A model generated the notes under the pieces. It had not been told where the DNA came from and searched no databases. It saw only the letters and a program-made list of their open reading frames with translations. A program made the translations under genes and the position numbers. From Plasmodiophora brassicae (Eukaryota; Endomyxa: Phytomyxea; Phytomyxea; Plasmodiophorida), in NCBI GenBank assembly GCA_036867785.1, contig CP145417.1:434001-498000 (forward strand): a stretch of 64,000 nt of DNA, written 5' to 3'. Below are positions 10,849 through 20,555 of the stretch, in pieces; the first letter of the stretch is position 1; every line of letters starts with the position of its first letter.

Positions 10849-12789
10849 ATGCCTGCTCTCGTTGTGTTCCTGTTCGCATGCGCGACGAGCTACTCGCTGG
10901 CCGTTGATCTTCACGTCTATCCGGCGGAGGAGGAGATGGCGCCAAGGATGACGCCGGAGACGGACGTCGACCATGCCAGCTCTGTGCTAACCGCTCTGGG
11001 GTTGGCATCATGGTTCGCGTGTCCATTGGCGGGGAGAATGACGAACAAGATGGTGACACTGCCGGATGGCTATACGTATGATCAAGATCACGTCATCGCA
11101 TCCTGTGGCAAGGCGGACGCTCTGAAGTCGCCCCACTACCAATACCTGACGATCCCCGCAAGCCTCGCGTTTGCATTCGTGAACCTGGACTTGATGGAAA
11201 CCGCCATGAATGCCGAATCGATCAAGCAGAGCGTCTCGAACGGTGAGATCCCGGCAGCGGTTCGTCCCTGGATCGGATCCCGACTGCGGGAGCCCATATG
11301 GATCTGTGCGGATGGGCGGTCGCGTTTGATGACATCCTTCAAGCAGGCGTTTACTGTTGAACAATTGGGCATGTTGCTGGCTCTTGAGAACGGGGATTTC
11401 TGCTTCCGGAACATCCATCTCGAACAAGTTGTCGACGAGATATGTCGACGTGTGGATTGTGCAACCGGTGACGTACGACGTATTCGCGAAACCCCGGTGA
11501 GGATGGATACCGGCGCCCATGCGGAGCCTGGCGCACATCACTCGCTTTCTGTTCCAAGTCTACTTTGGCCAAATACGGCAGCGCCCAGCAGCCGTCCTTC
11601 TGTCGCGAGTCTGCACCGGCTGTCTATTGACACATCCAGCAGCGAGACGTCTACTGTGATTAGTCATTTCCCGGCAGGTACTGCGACGTCGAGCAGCGGA
11701 AGTTCTCCGCTCGGGAACCATCAACAGCCGCGCGCTCTGGCGACTCCTGTCGGGGCTGATGACGCCGCCTCTATTGATTGGGCCAGTTTCGCCGATGCTG
11801 TCCCGTGGTCCAGAGCGTCGGAAGTGAAGCCTGCCCCATTGTTGCCATCTGCATTGTCGTCTGCCTGGGCCGCGACGATAGCGCATACTCGTGATCTGGA
11901 TAACAAATCGTTTTGGAGTCGGCCCCACCTCGTCTCATCGGCAAGGGACATCTTCTATGCTGCCCTGTTCTGGGCGCGCCATTACCGCACCACCTTCAAA
12001 CCGGACGACATGGAGCTGCCGCCCAAACCTACGAACCCGGACGACATGAGGGACTGGCAGGCCAGCTGCCATCGTTTCTTCCAGGCAGCGGAAGACATCG
12101 TCGTCAACGCCATTTCAGAGAAGCAAGACAGGCATGTGACCGTGAGCCGTCACGCTCGGCCTCTCCAGATACTGGCGAAACAGCTCGGTATTGTTAAGTA
12201 TGAACGGCACCCGAGCAAGCGCCGGAGATCTACGTATTCGGGCGACGCCATCGTCGACACCATTCCATGGCCCAGTATGTCGGCAATATCGCCTGCCCCA
12301 TCATTGCCCCGCGACATGTCGTCCGCTTGGGCGGCAACGATTGCGCATACGCGCTCCCTAGACGACCGCAATCGTTGGGATTGGACACGTCTCACGGGGG
12401 GCGGCTCGAATCGCATCTACCATGCGCTGTTCTGGGTCCGTCAGTACACCACTAAGTGGGAACCGCCCGGAATGTCGTTGCCGCCGAAGCCTGCCAGCAG
12501 CGACGGTTTCAGCGAGTGGCACGCCAGCTGTTATCGCTACTTCAAAGCCGCGGAAGACCGCGTTGTCGAGGCCATTTGGGAAAAGCAAAGTGACGACGCT
12601 GACGACGCCGTCGAAGGCTCTGCATGCGTCAGCCGTTTGTTATCTCCTTTGCGGTGGCACCTTAAAAACAGCGGGCTGCCCATTAACACTGAACGTAAGG
12701 ACCACAAATACCCCAAGTCACGAACCCGGGGCGTAAATCTGTCAAGTGAAGGTGCAAATGAATTGAGCTTCCAGGATGTTGCTGTGTGA
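10849..12789 (+). CDS. secreted U-box-like protein with two C-terminal repeats, paralogue 2
   Basis: 646 residues, no introns. Signal peptide MPALVVFLFACATSYSLA; an in-frame ATG at 10780 would bury it, so 10849 is chosen by alignment to the other copies. U-box-like block: FACPLAGRMTNKMVTLPDG, YTYDQDHVIAS, SPHYQYLTIP, FVNLDLMETAM. Second block WICADGRSRLMTSFK to LEQVVDEICRRVDC. Ser/Thr-rich linker, then repeat 1 (SSAWAATIAHTRDL, ALFWARHY, ELPPKPT, FFQAAEDIVVNAI) and repeat 2 (SSAWAATIAHTRSL, ALFWVRQY, LPPKPAS, YFKAAEDRVVEAI). Near-identical segments alternate with diverged linkers, as expected of tandem duplicates under constraint in the domains. Function unknown. Confidence 0.85.
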   Translation: MPALVVFLFACATSYSLAVDLHVYPAEEEMAPRMTPETDVDHASSVLTALGLASWFACPLAGRMTNKMVTLPDGYTYDQDHVIASCGKADALKSPHYQYLTIPASLAFAFVNLDLMETAMNAESIKQSVSNGEIPAAVRPWIGSRLREPIWICADGRSRLMTSFKQAFTVEQLGMLLALENGDFCFRNIHLEQVVDEICRRVDCATGDVRRIRETPVRMDTGAHAEPGAHHSLSVPSLLWPNTAAPSSRPSVASLHRLSIDTSSSETSTVISHFPAGTATSSSGSSPLGNHQQPRALATPVGADDAASIDWASFADAVPWSRASEVKPAPLLPSALSSAWAATIAHTRDLDNKSFWSRPHLVSSARDIFYAALFWARHYRTTFKPDDMELPPKPTNPDDMRDWQASCHRFFQAAEDIVVNAISEKQDRHVTVSRHARPLQILAKQLGIVKYERHPSKRRRSTYSGDAIVDTIPWPSMSAISPAPSLPRDMSSAWAATIAHTRSLDDRNRWDWTRLTGGGSNRIYHALFWVRQYTTKWEPPGMSLPPKPASSDGFSEWHASCYRYFKAAEDRVVEAIWEKQSDDADDAVEGSACVSRLLSPLRWHLKNSGLPINTERKDHKYPKSRTRGVNLSSEGANELSFQDVAV

Positions 12790-12889
12790 ATTCCTGGTCC
12801 TATGATAAACAGACAGGCCTTCTTGTTGATACGGTCACGTGAATCGATTGGAGTGACGTGCCGTCGTTATCGGTACGTGCCGAGCCGCA

Positions 12890-13880
12890 CCGGCCGCGAT
12901 ACTCGGCCACGTAAAGGCCTGGCACTCATACGTAGGCGAAGGTTAAAAGATGGTACTTAGCACACAGGGATAATCATGTGCGTACCCGAAACCATGATTG
13001 CATCGAATCAAACGATCGACGACTACGAGGCAGCCGACAGGTGTGTTCCTGCTACACCACGACAACATGGGCGGCAACGTCGTCCAAGACTGTCGGCAAT
13101 GGTACGCCCTGAAGAAGCGGTCAACGGTGAGCGACGGCGATGCAGCATGCCTGAAGGACCCAGCCGGTTGGCGAACTCTTACCGGCCGTTCATGTTCCAT
13201 CATGACCAGACGCGATCGCAATACATAGAGGGTAACAGCCACATTCTGTGCAACAAGCCAACAACACACGCAGAGAGGGAGAGAGAGAGAGAGAGAGAGA
13301 GACTGGCGTTCCAGGACAGGGTGGCGGTTGCCTCCATCTTGGCAGAGCCTGGCAAGAAAAAAATCAGGGCGTTGAAGACATGAGGAGGAGGCTAGCAAGC
13401 GTTAATCGGGGTCATGAACACGTTGCCTGGGTTGTACTGGCTGAGGACACTCCTCTTTGTGAGGCAGCCTCCAGCGAGACGTTCGTGACTGCTGCTGAAA
13501 TGCAAGGTCCCTGTGACAAGAGAATGGGGATATGATAACGGCAGATGTTCATTTCGTGATTAGGCGGTCGACATTTTGTATGCGATCCGTTGTCGCTTCC
13601 TGAAGTGGACGATCAGGTATGACAAGAGAAGGTGCGGTCAGATGACATACGGCGAGTTTCTAAATGGGATCCGTCAAAGGGCGGCTTGGGTAGCGCTGGA
13701 GACTAATGAGTACGTTCCGCCGACGTCGTCTGATGTGGTCCAGCACACGTCGATCCCGCCTGAAAACCACCTGGTGGGGCCACGGGCGCCATCGTTGCTG
13801 ACACTCGTGCAAGGGTGCTCCCGGTTATCGTTTTGTCATGGCGACGAGTTTCGCGTCCGCTCCAGCGACGCGACCTCATC
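12890..13880 (-). pseudogene. duplicated block with GT60-exon remnant
   Basis: Text at 13045-13190 (GGCGGCAACGTCGTCCAAG, GCGACGGCGATGCAGCATG) resembles the GT60 first exon. The part at 13650-13880 aligns with 20064-20275 (GAGTTTCTAAATGGG / GAGTTCTTGAATGGG; TGTGGTCCAGCA in both). The same block therefore follows U-box paralogues 2 and 3. On the minus strand both encode a shared APVAP-type stretch of an unidentified, broken reading frame. Confidence 0.55.
13273..13304. repeat. (GA)n microsatellite
   Basis: About 32 nt of nearly pure GA dinucleotides inside the duplicated block. Confidence 0.9.
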
Positions 13881-13899
13881 GACGAGCACCCGCTTACGA

Positions 13900-14990
13900 C
13901 CGCTCTGCAGGTGAACGCTGTCGGCCAGGTCGTCATGTGTCAGCCTGAGGTGACAGGTTTGCCGTCGCAGATCAATGTCTCGCGGCGACGTCTCGAACAG
14001 CTGCCACGGCCGCCTCGTGCTCGACGGTGACGGTGTCGGCTTCGCCTCGTAGCGAGCTGATCGGAGCGACGATCGCGACGACTCGGCGTGGCGCAGCGGC
14101 GACGACGACGTGACGACACGGTCGCGCATTCGGATGGCCACCCGCTGAACGGCAGGAGCTTCGTCGCGGTTTACGTTCAGTAATCCAGTAATCTGCCGGT
14201 CGAGCTCCGTCGTCGCCGACGCCGACACCGCGAACCGGAACCTGGAAGGCACATCAGCAATTGGGCTCCCGAGACGAGCCCGGTATTACAGGTGGCACGT
14301 CGCGACCAGGAGGCCAGCGTCCGCAGGTCGTCAACGAGGGACGGCGAGAACCGTCAAAGGACTGGCGACGGCGGCGCCATCGCGCGGCGACCACGTACGA
14401 ACCTGTCGCAGCAGACGTTGCAGCAGACGTTGTAGTCCGTTATCGTGCGCCCGGCAACAGGCACTTCTCGAAGGTCGCCATCTGACTCGCCAGCGCCACT
14501 CGGCTGGCGCGGTCCTTTGTTGACGCACCCGTGTGTGTGTATGTGTGTGTGTGTGTGATACGAGCGAAGCACATGGCGACCGGAGACCGGCCTGATCCAG
14601 CACAGACTCGACGGACGCGCGACCTGTTGGCTCGGCGCGCCTCATCGTGCCGAGCCAGGCGCTGATCTAGCGGCGGGCAGGTCCCGCGCGATCAGCGCGT
14701 CGCGAGCGCCTCCCGCCGGCCGCGCCTCGCGTTCGACGGCAACGCAGCGACGCCCGACGATCGTCCCGACGTCGACGGCCAGCGTTGCGAAGTCGCGACA
14801 GCTGCCGCGCCAGCAGCATCATCGTCGTCGTCGCACCGATAACGTTCGTTTCCGGAGTCGGCGCGTTTCTCGCACGCGGCCGCCGCCCCGCCGCGTTTGG
14901 CGCCACCGCCTGGTCTCGAAGAGACGCCCTGCTGACGAACCACGACGTACGACCGACACGTCCAACTGCACCTCGATGATTTCTGTATTA
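13900..14990. other. decayed accessory sequence
   Basis: No intact gene. 14301-14420 aligns with 7992-8105 (shared GCCAGCGTCCGCAGGTCGTC and ACGAACCTGTCGCA), so this is a second copy of the flank of paralogue A. Low-complexity Arg-rich frames appear on both strands and are not credible proteins. Confidence 0.45.
14529..14558. repeat. (GT)n microsatellite
   Basis: About 28 nt of GTGTGT with one interruption. Confidence 0.85.
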
Positions 14991-15022
14991 TCGTTCGTAT
15001 TCGAGCTCATTGCCCGGTGATG

Positions 15023-15645
15023 TCAGCGAATCAGGGCCGCCAGGGCGGTCGGCGTGCGGCCGCCCCGTCGCTTGCCCTGGACGAGCGCCTTCCCAGCCAG
15101 GCGTCCTCGACGACGGATCGGCGTCCTGCACAAAAGGATAGGGGTCAGCAGCGGTCGGGCACTGACGTCGATGGGTCGCGAGATCCTACCTCGACCGGGC
15201 CGCCGGGTCCTCGCTGTCGGTGACGTCGACGATCGCGCCGGAGAGCGCCATCAGCACGAGGGCCAGGAGCATGACCGCCAGGTCGACCGGCGCGCACGGT
15301 GACGGGCGTGACGCGACGGTCTGCACCGACTTGGTCGACGTGCAGGTTGACCTAGGCGAATATGGCCTGACGACCGCGGTAATTGGCCAGCTGGGCGACG
15401 TTGCACTGGTCGAGGCGCGGGCTGGTCCCGGTTCGGCCGGCGCCTTGCTGACCAACGGGGCGAACGCCGTCTGGACGCTCGGCACGAGCGGCAACATCGC
15501 CGTCGAAGCGCTGGTTGGGTGCTGAGCAGGACGATGGCCGGTGGCCAGCAGCTGACCGGCACCCCGGCCGGCTTGCCGGGTTGCCGCCGATGAGCAGCGC
15601 GACGGCGACGACGATGACGGTGCTGAGTGACGACGGCGACGACAT
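15023..15645 (-). pseudogene. small membrane protein, paralogue B (frame-shifted)
   Basis: Second copy of the 8375-9084 gene. Signal peptide MSSPSSLSTVIVVAVALLIG, membrane segment LAVMLLALVLMALSGAIV, the same intron (GTAGGATC ... TGCAG) and the basic tail RTPIRRRGRLAGKALVQGKR are kept, ending at a stop at 15023. Compared with A, an 8-nt insertion and a 1-nt deletion soon after the signal peptide leave a net +7 shift, so signal and membrane segment are in different frames. It is a recent host pseudogene unless an unseen splice repairs it. Confidence 0.6.
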
Positions 15646-15869
15646 CGGGTACGTAAATAAGGAATATCAGAGTGAAACGTGTACGTGCGCGAAGAATCCA
15701 GCTGGGCGGTAAGGATCGTTCCAGGGGGCGTTGCCCGCCCCAGGGTGACGGTGGACGCATATCGATGCGTACCCGGCCGGCCAGATCACGACTCCAGACG
15801 AGCGCACCGCTCGGCTCCGATGATGGACGCTGTGATACTCTTTAGTTAGTGTTTATTATGCTTGTCGCG

Positions 15870-16140
15870 CTTTACACGCAGGCGCCTCGTCCTCGGGTCC
15901 AAGGACGGAAGGTTCAGGCCCACAGAATACCCTATCCGCCGTGTGGCATATCATTTGCGACGTCACGTTATGAAGCTTGGGCTGCCCATTAACCGTTATC
16001 ACAAGCGCGGTACAAGCACGCGTTTGCACGGGCGCGCGCAAGAGGTCGTGAACCGTGAGCGTAAACTTGTCAATTGCAGGCCCGAGTGGCACGAATCTGC
16101 ATGCTGCTTTCTGATATCCTGGTCCTATGATAAACGGACA
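15870..16140 (+). pseudogene. remnant of a fourth U-box gene (3' end)
   Basis: LGLPINRYHKR matches the conserved C-terminus SGLPINAERKR of the intact proteins. The downstream text AAGTGGCACGAATCTGC-like and CCTGGTCCTATGATAAAC is the shared 3' element. The body of the gene is missing. Confidence 0.65.
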
Positions 16141-16209
16141 AACGGACCGTTGTTGACAAGGTCGGGTGGGTTGTCGCCGGGTACGAGGCGCCACACCTGT
16201 TTCGCTGTA

Positions 16210-16440
16210 CGTATTCCACCACAGGCTCGTTCAGGAACGGGGCGTTTTCTGACGTCGTACGTAAGTTTAGGTCAGAATATGGCATTGAGTACAGGGATGT
16301 CTCTGTATGTGTACCGGAACCATGGCAACAATGACAACATTAGGCAATCGCAGACGAGGGTACCAGCAGCATGAGTTTTCAGAACATCGGCGGCAACGAA
16401 GTCCGCCATCACCGTGCTCGAGTGCATATACCAGCTGCTG
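16210..16440 (-). pseudogene. decayed copy of the GT60 first exon
   Basis: CTCGTTCAGGAACGGGGCG again, encoding NAPFLNEPVVEY on the minus strand, followed by GTACCGGAACCATG and GGCGGCAACGAAGTCCGCC-type text seen in the other copies. Confidence 0.6.
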
Positions 16441-16779
16441 TTCGAGCGGTGCCTTCTGCAGTGAGGCAAGAACGTGTCGCGGATGTCATCCGAATTTCAA
16501 CACGGCCCTCGTCCTGACAGCAAGGTATGATTTGGTGCCTGTTCCCGTCGACAGCACACTTCTAATCTGGACTCAGAAGCTGCTGTGTCGAGCGCTTTCG
16601 ATGCAGGCGCCATGGACGCGCAAAGGCGACTCCTACAGCACACACTTTGCCCATTGAAGAACAGATCCGCTTGCGTACGAACTGGCCTCGAGGGCTCTCT
16701 ACCGCCTTAATTGATCAAGTATCCCCCAGAATCTAGATCCATTTTATTCGCCCTGTTTATCAACTCCTGCTGCTACAAT

Positions 16780-17160
16780 AGCACATGGACGACATATATA
16801 TATCGACGCGCCTAAACGGATTGGAACGACGAAGAGGAAGCAAGCAGTGTTTATCAAAATTCTGCCCGGCTTTCGTGCCGAACGCGATCATGCCCGAAGA
16901 GAACGTGCATCGTTCGCAAGGCAGTGCCGCGAAGCTCCCATCGACGGGCGCCAGCTCGCGATCCCAGTTCACGATGCTTAACCCAGCTAGCGCTCGAGCG
17001 AATATGGAGCTTCCTACTCGGTTACGAACGTCCTCGGAAACACGTAACACGCCTGAGAACTCAATTAGAAGACAAGCGACCGTCGCGAAACGTTGCAATC
17101 CCCAAATTGACAACTGATCCGGCGCATCATGAGAACGTCCTTGGCGTGCCAGTTCCAACA
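16780..17160 (-). pseudogene. fragment of a PDE catalytic domain
   Basis: 17085-17160 aligns with 20940-21012 inside the intact PDE gene (AATTGACAACTGATCCGGCG / AATCTTGACAATGATCCTGA; CATCATGAGAACGTCCTTG / CATCATGAGGACGTCCTTC; CCAGTTCC). Several in-frame stops; no full domain. It places a PDE remnant between a GT60 remnant and U-box paralogue 3, the same order as at 19.8-21 kb. Confidence 0.55.
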
Positions 17161-17651
17161 CAAAGTGGCAACCGGCACACACCGATTCGCCTGTTCGGCG
17201 GCATGTTGAAACATTGTTTAGCGGCCTAGGATGTGGCCGCGTTATTGAACTGTGGGAAAATCGCCGAGCGCATGCGAATTATTGAACCGGGGGAGGGAAA
17301 GGGCGTATGCCGCGCAGCATACGTCCATGCATGCATTACTACGGAAGGGATGATGCACATCGTAACAGGAAGCCATTGACCCTCCAGCCGCTTCACCGAA
17401 TCCCTGGGCTGGCTTTACAGAGCATCGCCTGGGAGCCCACCACAGCGGCATCACACGACACGCGGTGTCCCATGTGAATCTCACCCCCCCCCCCCACGTG
17501 GTACGGTGCGCCCCTGCCCGGTCGACCCGAAGAGGAACAGTTTCGGACTGCCGGAGTTTTACGCGCGACGTCACTGGCTGCTGAGTGCTGTGGCTGCCGA
17601 CCGCATCTGACAGTCGCCTGTGGAGCCACCTACGAAGTCCGGTGATAGGCG

Positions 17652-19622
17652 ATGCTTGCTCTCGTCGTATTCCTGTTCGCGTGCACGACGAGATATGTGC
17701 TGACCGCTTCCCCGACGGGTGGGCAGATGCCGGCAATGGTGTCGCCGGAAGAGGCCGACCGTACCAATGCTGTGCTAACCGCTCTTGGGTTGACGTCATG
17801 GTTCGCGTGTCCGTTGGCAGGACGGCTGACGAACAAGATGGTAACACTGGCGGATGGGTATACGTACGATCAAGATCGAGTCATCGCCTACGGTCGCCGT
17901 TGGGGCGCTGTGAAGTCACCCCACTACCGACACCTGACGATCCCCAACCGCCTCGCGAAGGTATTCGTCAACCTGGATTTGTTGTACATCGCCAAGAACG
18001 CCGAATCGCTCGTTCAGAGCGTCCTAAACGGTGAGGTCCCAGCGACGGTCCGTCCATGGATCGGATCTCCACTGCGACAGCCCATATGGATCTGTGCGGA
18101 TGGACGCTCGCGCTTCATGACATCGTTCAAGCGTCCGTTCACGATTCAGGAATTGGGCATGTTGCTGGCTTTCGACAATGGGGACTTCTGCTTCCGGAAC
18201 ATCCGTCTGGAACAAGTCGTCGACGAGGTCTGTAGACTTGTTAACTGTGGGACCGGTGACGCACTGCATATAAGCGGTTCCCCGGTGAGGATGGAGGAGC
18301 CTGGCGCACGTCAATCGCTTTCTAGTTCGAGCCAACTTTCGGCAAGTACGGCAGGGTCCAGCAGTCGTCATTTTGTCGCAAGCCATTACCGGCAGATTAT
18401 TGACGCATCCAGCAGCGGGACGTCTACCTCGATTCGTTCGCCGACAAGTATTGCGAGCTCGAGTAGGGGAATTTCTCCTCTCGCGAACCATCATGAGCCC
18501 AATACTCTGGTGTCTTCTGTCGGGACTGATGACGCCGCCTCCACTGCTGAGACCCATATCGTCGACGCCGTCCCGTGGCCCAGCGCGTCGGAAGTGAAAC
18601 CTGCCCCCTCGTTGCCTTCTACAATATCGTCCGCCTGGGCCGCGACGATAGCGCATACTCGTGATCTGGATAACAAATCGTTTTGGAGTCGGCCCCACCT
18701 CGGCTCAACAGCATACAGCACCTTTTCTGCTGCCCTGTTCTGGGCGGTTCATTATCGCACCACCTTCAAACCGCCCAACATGGAGCTGCCGCCCAAACCT
18801 ACGACGTCGGGCGACATGAGAGGCTGGCAGGCCAGCTGCCATCGTTTCTTCCAAGCAGCAGAAGACATTGTCATCAACGCCATTTCAGAGAAGCAAGGCA
18901 ATCCGCCCAAGGTCCGTCATGCTCGGGCGCTACAGGTAGGCGTGCTACTGCTGGGTCTTATTCCCCGTTTCGTTCCGGCTCCTGTTCCTGTTCCGAGACT
19001 TGTCCCGGTTCCTGCTCCGGGTCTTATTCCGGGTCCTGTTCCGGGTCCTGTTCCGGGTCTTGTTCCGGGTCTTGTTCCGGGTCTTGTTCCGGGTCTTGTT
19101 CCGGCTCCTGCTCCGGGTCTTGTTCCGGCTCCTGCTCCAAGTCTTGTTCCGAGGCGCAAGCGTATGAGAATTTCGAGGTCGGACGACATCGCCGACACCA
19201 TTCCGCGGCCCAGTATGTCGACAATTGAGCTTGCCTCATTATTTCCCTGCGGAACGTCGTCGGCTTGGGCGGCAAGGAGCGCGTATATGTACTCCCTAGA
19301 CGACCACGTGCGATGGGATTGGGAAAATCTAACATTGGCCGACTTGGACATCATCCACAATGCGCTGTTCTGGGTCCGTCAGTACACTACTGTCTGGAAA
19401 CCGCCCGGAATGTCGTTGCCGCCGAAGCCTGCCAACAGCGACGGTTTTAGTGAGTGGCAGACCAGCTGTTATCGTTTCTTCCAAGACGCGGAAGACCTCG
19501 TTGTCAAGGCCATTTCGGAGAATGAAGGCGTCGGAGTCGGCTCTGCAGGCATCAACCGTGAGGCAAAGCCTTTGCAGCGCCACCTAATTAAGATGCTTAG
19601 GCATGCACGCAAGGCGTCGTGA
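17652..19622 (+). CDS. secreted U-box-like protein with two C-terminal repeats, paralogue 3
   Basis: 656 residues, intronless. Signal peptide MLALVVFLFACTTRYVLT; stops upstream in all relevant frames fix this start. U-box-like block FACPLAGRLTNKMVTLADG, YTYDQDRVIAY, SPHYRHLTIP, FVNLDLLYIA; second block WICADGRSRFMTSFK to LEQVVDEVCRLVNC. Repeat 1 (SSAWAATIAHTRDL, LPPKPTT, FFQAAEDIVINAI) and repeat 2 (SSAWAARSAYMYSL, LPPKPAN, FFQDAEDLVVKAI) are separated by a Pro/Gly/Val tandem repeat absent from the other copies. No TATAAATA is seen upstream; an 11-nt C run lies about 160 bp before the ATG. Confidence 0.85.
   Translation: MLALVVFLFACTTRYVLTASPTGGQMPAMVSPEEADRTNAVLTALGLTSWFACPLAGRLTNKMVTLADGYTYDQDRVIAYGRRWGAVKSPHYRHLTIPNRLAKVFVNLDLLYIAKNAESLVQSVLNGEVPATVRPWIGSPLRQPIWICADGRSRFMTSFKRPFTIQELGMLLAFDNGDFCFRNIRLEQVVDEVCRLVNCGTGDALHISGSPVRMEEPGARQSLSSSSQLSASTAGSSSRHFVASHYRQIIDASSSGTSTSIRSPTSIASSSRGISPLANHHEPNTLVSSVGTDDAASTAETHIVDAVPWPSASEVKPAPSLPSTISSAWAATIAHTRDLDNKSFWSRPHLGSTAYSTFSAALFWAVHYRTTFKPPNMELPPKPTTSGDMRGWQASCHRFFQAAEDIVINAISEKQGNPPKVRHARALQVGVLLLGLIPRFVPAPVPVPRLVPVPAPGLIPGPVPGPVPGLVPGLVPGLVPGLVPAPAPGLVPAPAPSLVPRRKRMRISRSDDIADTIPRPSMSTIELASLFPCGTSSAWAARSAYMYSLDDHVRWDWENLTLADLDIIHNALFWVRQYTTVWKPPGMSLPPKPANSDGFSEWQTSCYRFFQDAEDLVVKAISENEGVGVGSAGINREAKPLQRHLIKMLRHARKAS
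18967..19152 (+). repeat. in-frame minisatellite coding PGLVPG-type repeats
   Basis: 12-bp units of the form CCGGGTCTTGTT, with CCTGCT and CCTGTT variants, encode runs such as VPGLVPGLVPGLVPG between the two C-terminal repeats of paralogue 3. It is probably length-variable. Confidence 0.85.
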
Positions 19623-19769
19623 ACCTGTTAAATTCAAGTGGCACGAATCTGCCGGCCTGGTCCTATGATAAACGCACAGAATCCCTTGTTTACAAGGTCA
19701 TTTCGATCGAATCGCAGTACGTGCCGTTTATGACCGGCATCGGCCGGCATCAAGTCGCCACCTCGGTTC

Positions 19770-20275
19770 GCGGTACTCCACCACGGCCTCGTTCAGAAAC
19801 GGGCCGTTCTCTGACATCGTCCGTAGGCGGTGATCAGAATAAGGGATTAAGCGCATGCTGCAGCGACCCTGTATGTGGTCCCGGAACCATTACATCATGG
19901 GACAACGGGCGATGAGGCGGCGGGAAGATGCGTTCCTGCCGACCAACGACAACATCGGCGGCAACGTCGTACAAGGCCGTCAAAAGGGACGGCCTCGTTC
20001 AACGCGGTTAACGGTGGGCGACGATATTGCAGCATGCATGAAGGACGTATCCATCACGGGGACCCACGACGAGTTCTTGAATGGGTTTCCGACCAAGAAC
20101 GCCCGGGGCGGCGCTGGTGAGGAATGAGCACGTTTCACCGATGTCGACTGTTGTGGTCCAGCAGACGTCCCGTAAACAATCTGAGGGGCCACAGGGGCCG
20201 TCAATGCTGACATTCGAGCAAAGTGCACCCGGCAGTCGTTTGTCACATCGGCGATGCCGGACAGCAGCATTCGCA
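19770..20275 (-). pseudogene. decayed GT60-exon copy plus duplicated block
   Basis: CTCGTTCAGAAACGGGCCG encodes NGPFLNEAVVEY on the minus strand. GGCGGCAACGTCGTACAAGG and the 20064-20275 part match 12890-13880. It lies directly between U-box paralogue 3 and the 3' end of the PDE gene. Confidence 0.55.
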
Positions 20276-20555
20276 TTACAACGATAGGCGAACGAATGCC
20301 TTGCGAATCGTACCCGGTATAGGCGTCGATGTAGTGGTAAGTTCGACCAGTAGCAGCACTTCTTTCCGTTGGCACATTCGGAACAGTTTCGGTGGTCGTG
20401 AGCGGCAGGATTTCGCCCCAACGGATTCGGCGAACGAGGTCGTACGCTGTATAGTGCAGGCACCGTATGTAAATTCCCATACGCGTTCTCCTCCATATGT
20501 TATGCGGTGTATTAGATTGCCTGGAGTGCTACAGGCCAGACGGCGTTCGACCCAG

